A DNA stretch of 31,243 nucleotides from JBDRGD01 sp043818095 (GTDB taxonomy: Bacteria > Chloroflexota > Dehalococcoidia > Dehalococcoidales > RBG-16-60-22). Position 1 is the first letter of the stretch. The number at the start of each line of letters is the position of its first letter. The notes beneath the pieces were generated by a model. It worked only from the letters and a program-made list of their open reading frames with translations. It searched no databases and was not told where the DNA came from. A program made the translations under genes and the position numbers. Location of the stretch: the NCBI GenBank assembly GCA_043818095.1, contig JBDRGD010000011.1, positions 1 through 31,243 on the forward strand. The letters are read 5' to 3'. Positions 31,235-31,243 of this stretch are shown here, piece by piece.

Positions 31235-31243
31235 CCCCTCCCC

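Noticed and set aside
1..31243. tRNA, rRNA, CRISPR array, transposase or phage genes
   Set aside because: None was recognised on either strand; the only repeat element seen is the 76-base hairpin at 3390-3465.

Overview
The window is a GC-rich bacterial chromosome segment (probably Chloroflexota, class Dehalococcoidia or a relative). That placement is an inference from the gene mix: a UGSC selenoprotein, an HsmA-type membrane protein, a DUF6512 protein, a DtxR-FeoA regulator and a fused lysine aminomutase/acetyltransferase. No rRNA, tRNA or CRISPR array was recognised. Two stretches are visibly more AT-rich than the rest: about 10.6-11.6 kb and 29.1 kb to the right edge.

Left part (1-8.4 kb). 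A truncated DUF35 zinc-ribbon gene runs off the left edge. Divergent from it is a three-gene operon of a PEP-mutase/isocitrate-lyase-family lyase and the two subunits of an aconitase-superfamily dehydratase, suggesting a methyl-branched malate or citrate-type acid as substrate. A decayed C-terminal piece of a membrane pyrophosphatase gene (hppA) and a hairpin repeat follow. Then come, on the minus strand, an ArsR regulator and a 1029-residue FAD/4Fe-4S/CCG-domain oxidoreductase with an unusual methionine-rich tail, and on the plus strand glgC.

Middle (8.4-19.3 kb). This part holds a surface-anchored IPT/TIG-like repeat protein, a HesB-like protein lacking the usual cysteines, and two small membrane-protein genes. 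A UGSC-family selenoprotein gene follows; its in-frame TGA (Sec101) would make a naive caller split it in two. A CocE/NonD-family hydrolase is divergent from it. The final block is a protease, MoxR ATPase, DUF58 and VWA (BatA-like) cluster.

Right part (19.3-31.2 kb). A YfcE-like phosphoesterase converges on an iron-uptake operon: fur, FeoB GTPase domain and FeoB membrane domain as separate overlapping genes, a 63-residue zinc-ribbon protein, and a DtxR-FeoA fusion. A perfect 19-bp palindrome lies between the -35 and -10 of the fur promoter. Upstream lie efp and epmA, a UspA protein with a clear terminator, a glutamine cyclotransferase lipoprotein, and a fused lysine 2,3-aminomutase/beta-lysine acetyltransferase interrupted by one extra base in a G5 tract. 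The AT-rich right end encodes a lipoprotein, a membrane-anchored unknown and small membrane ORFs.

The strongest findings are the recoded selenoprotein, the split-FeoB operon with its nested operator, the beta-lysine genes near efp/epmA, the hppA remnant and the methionine-rich tail.
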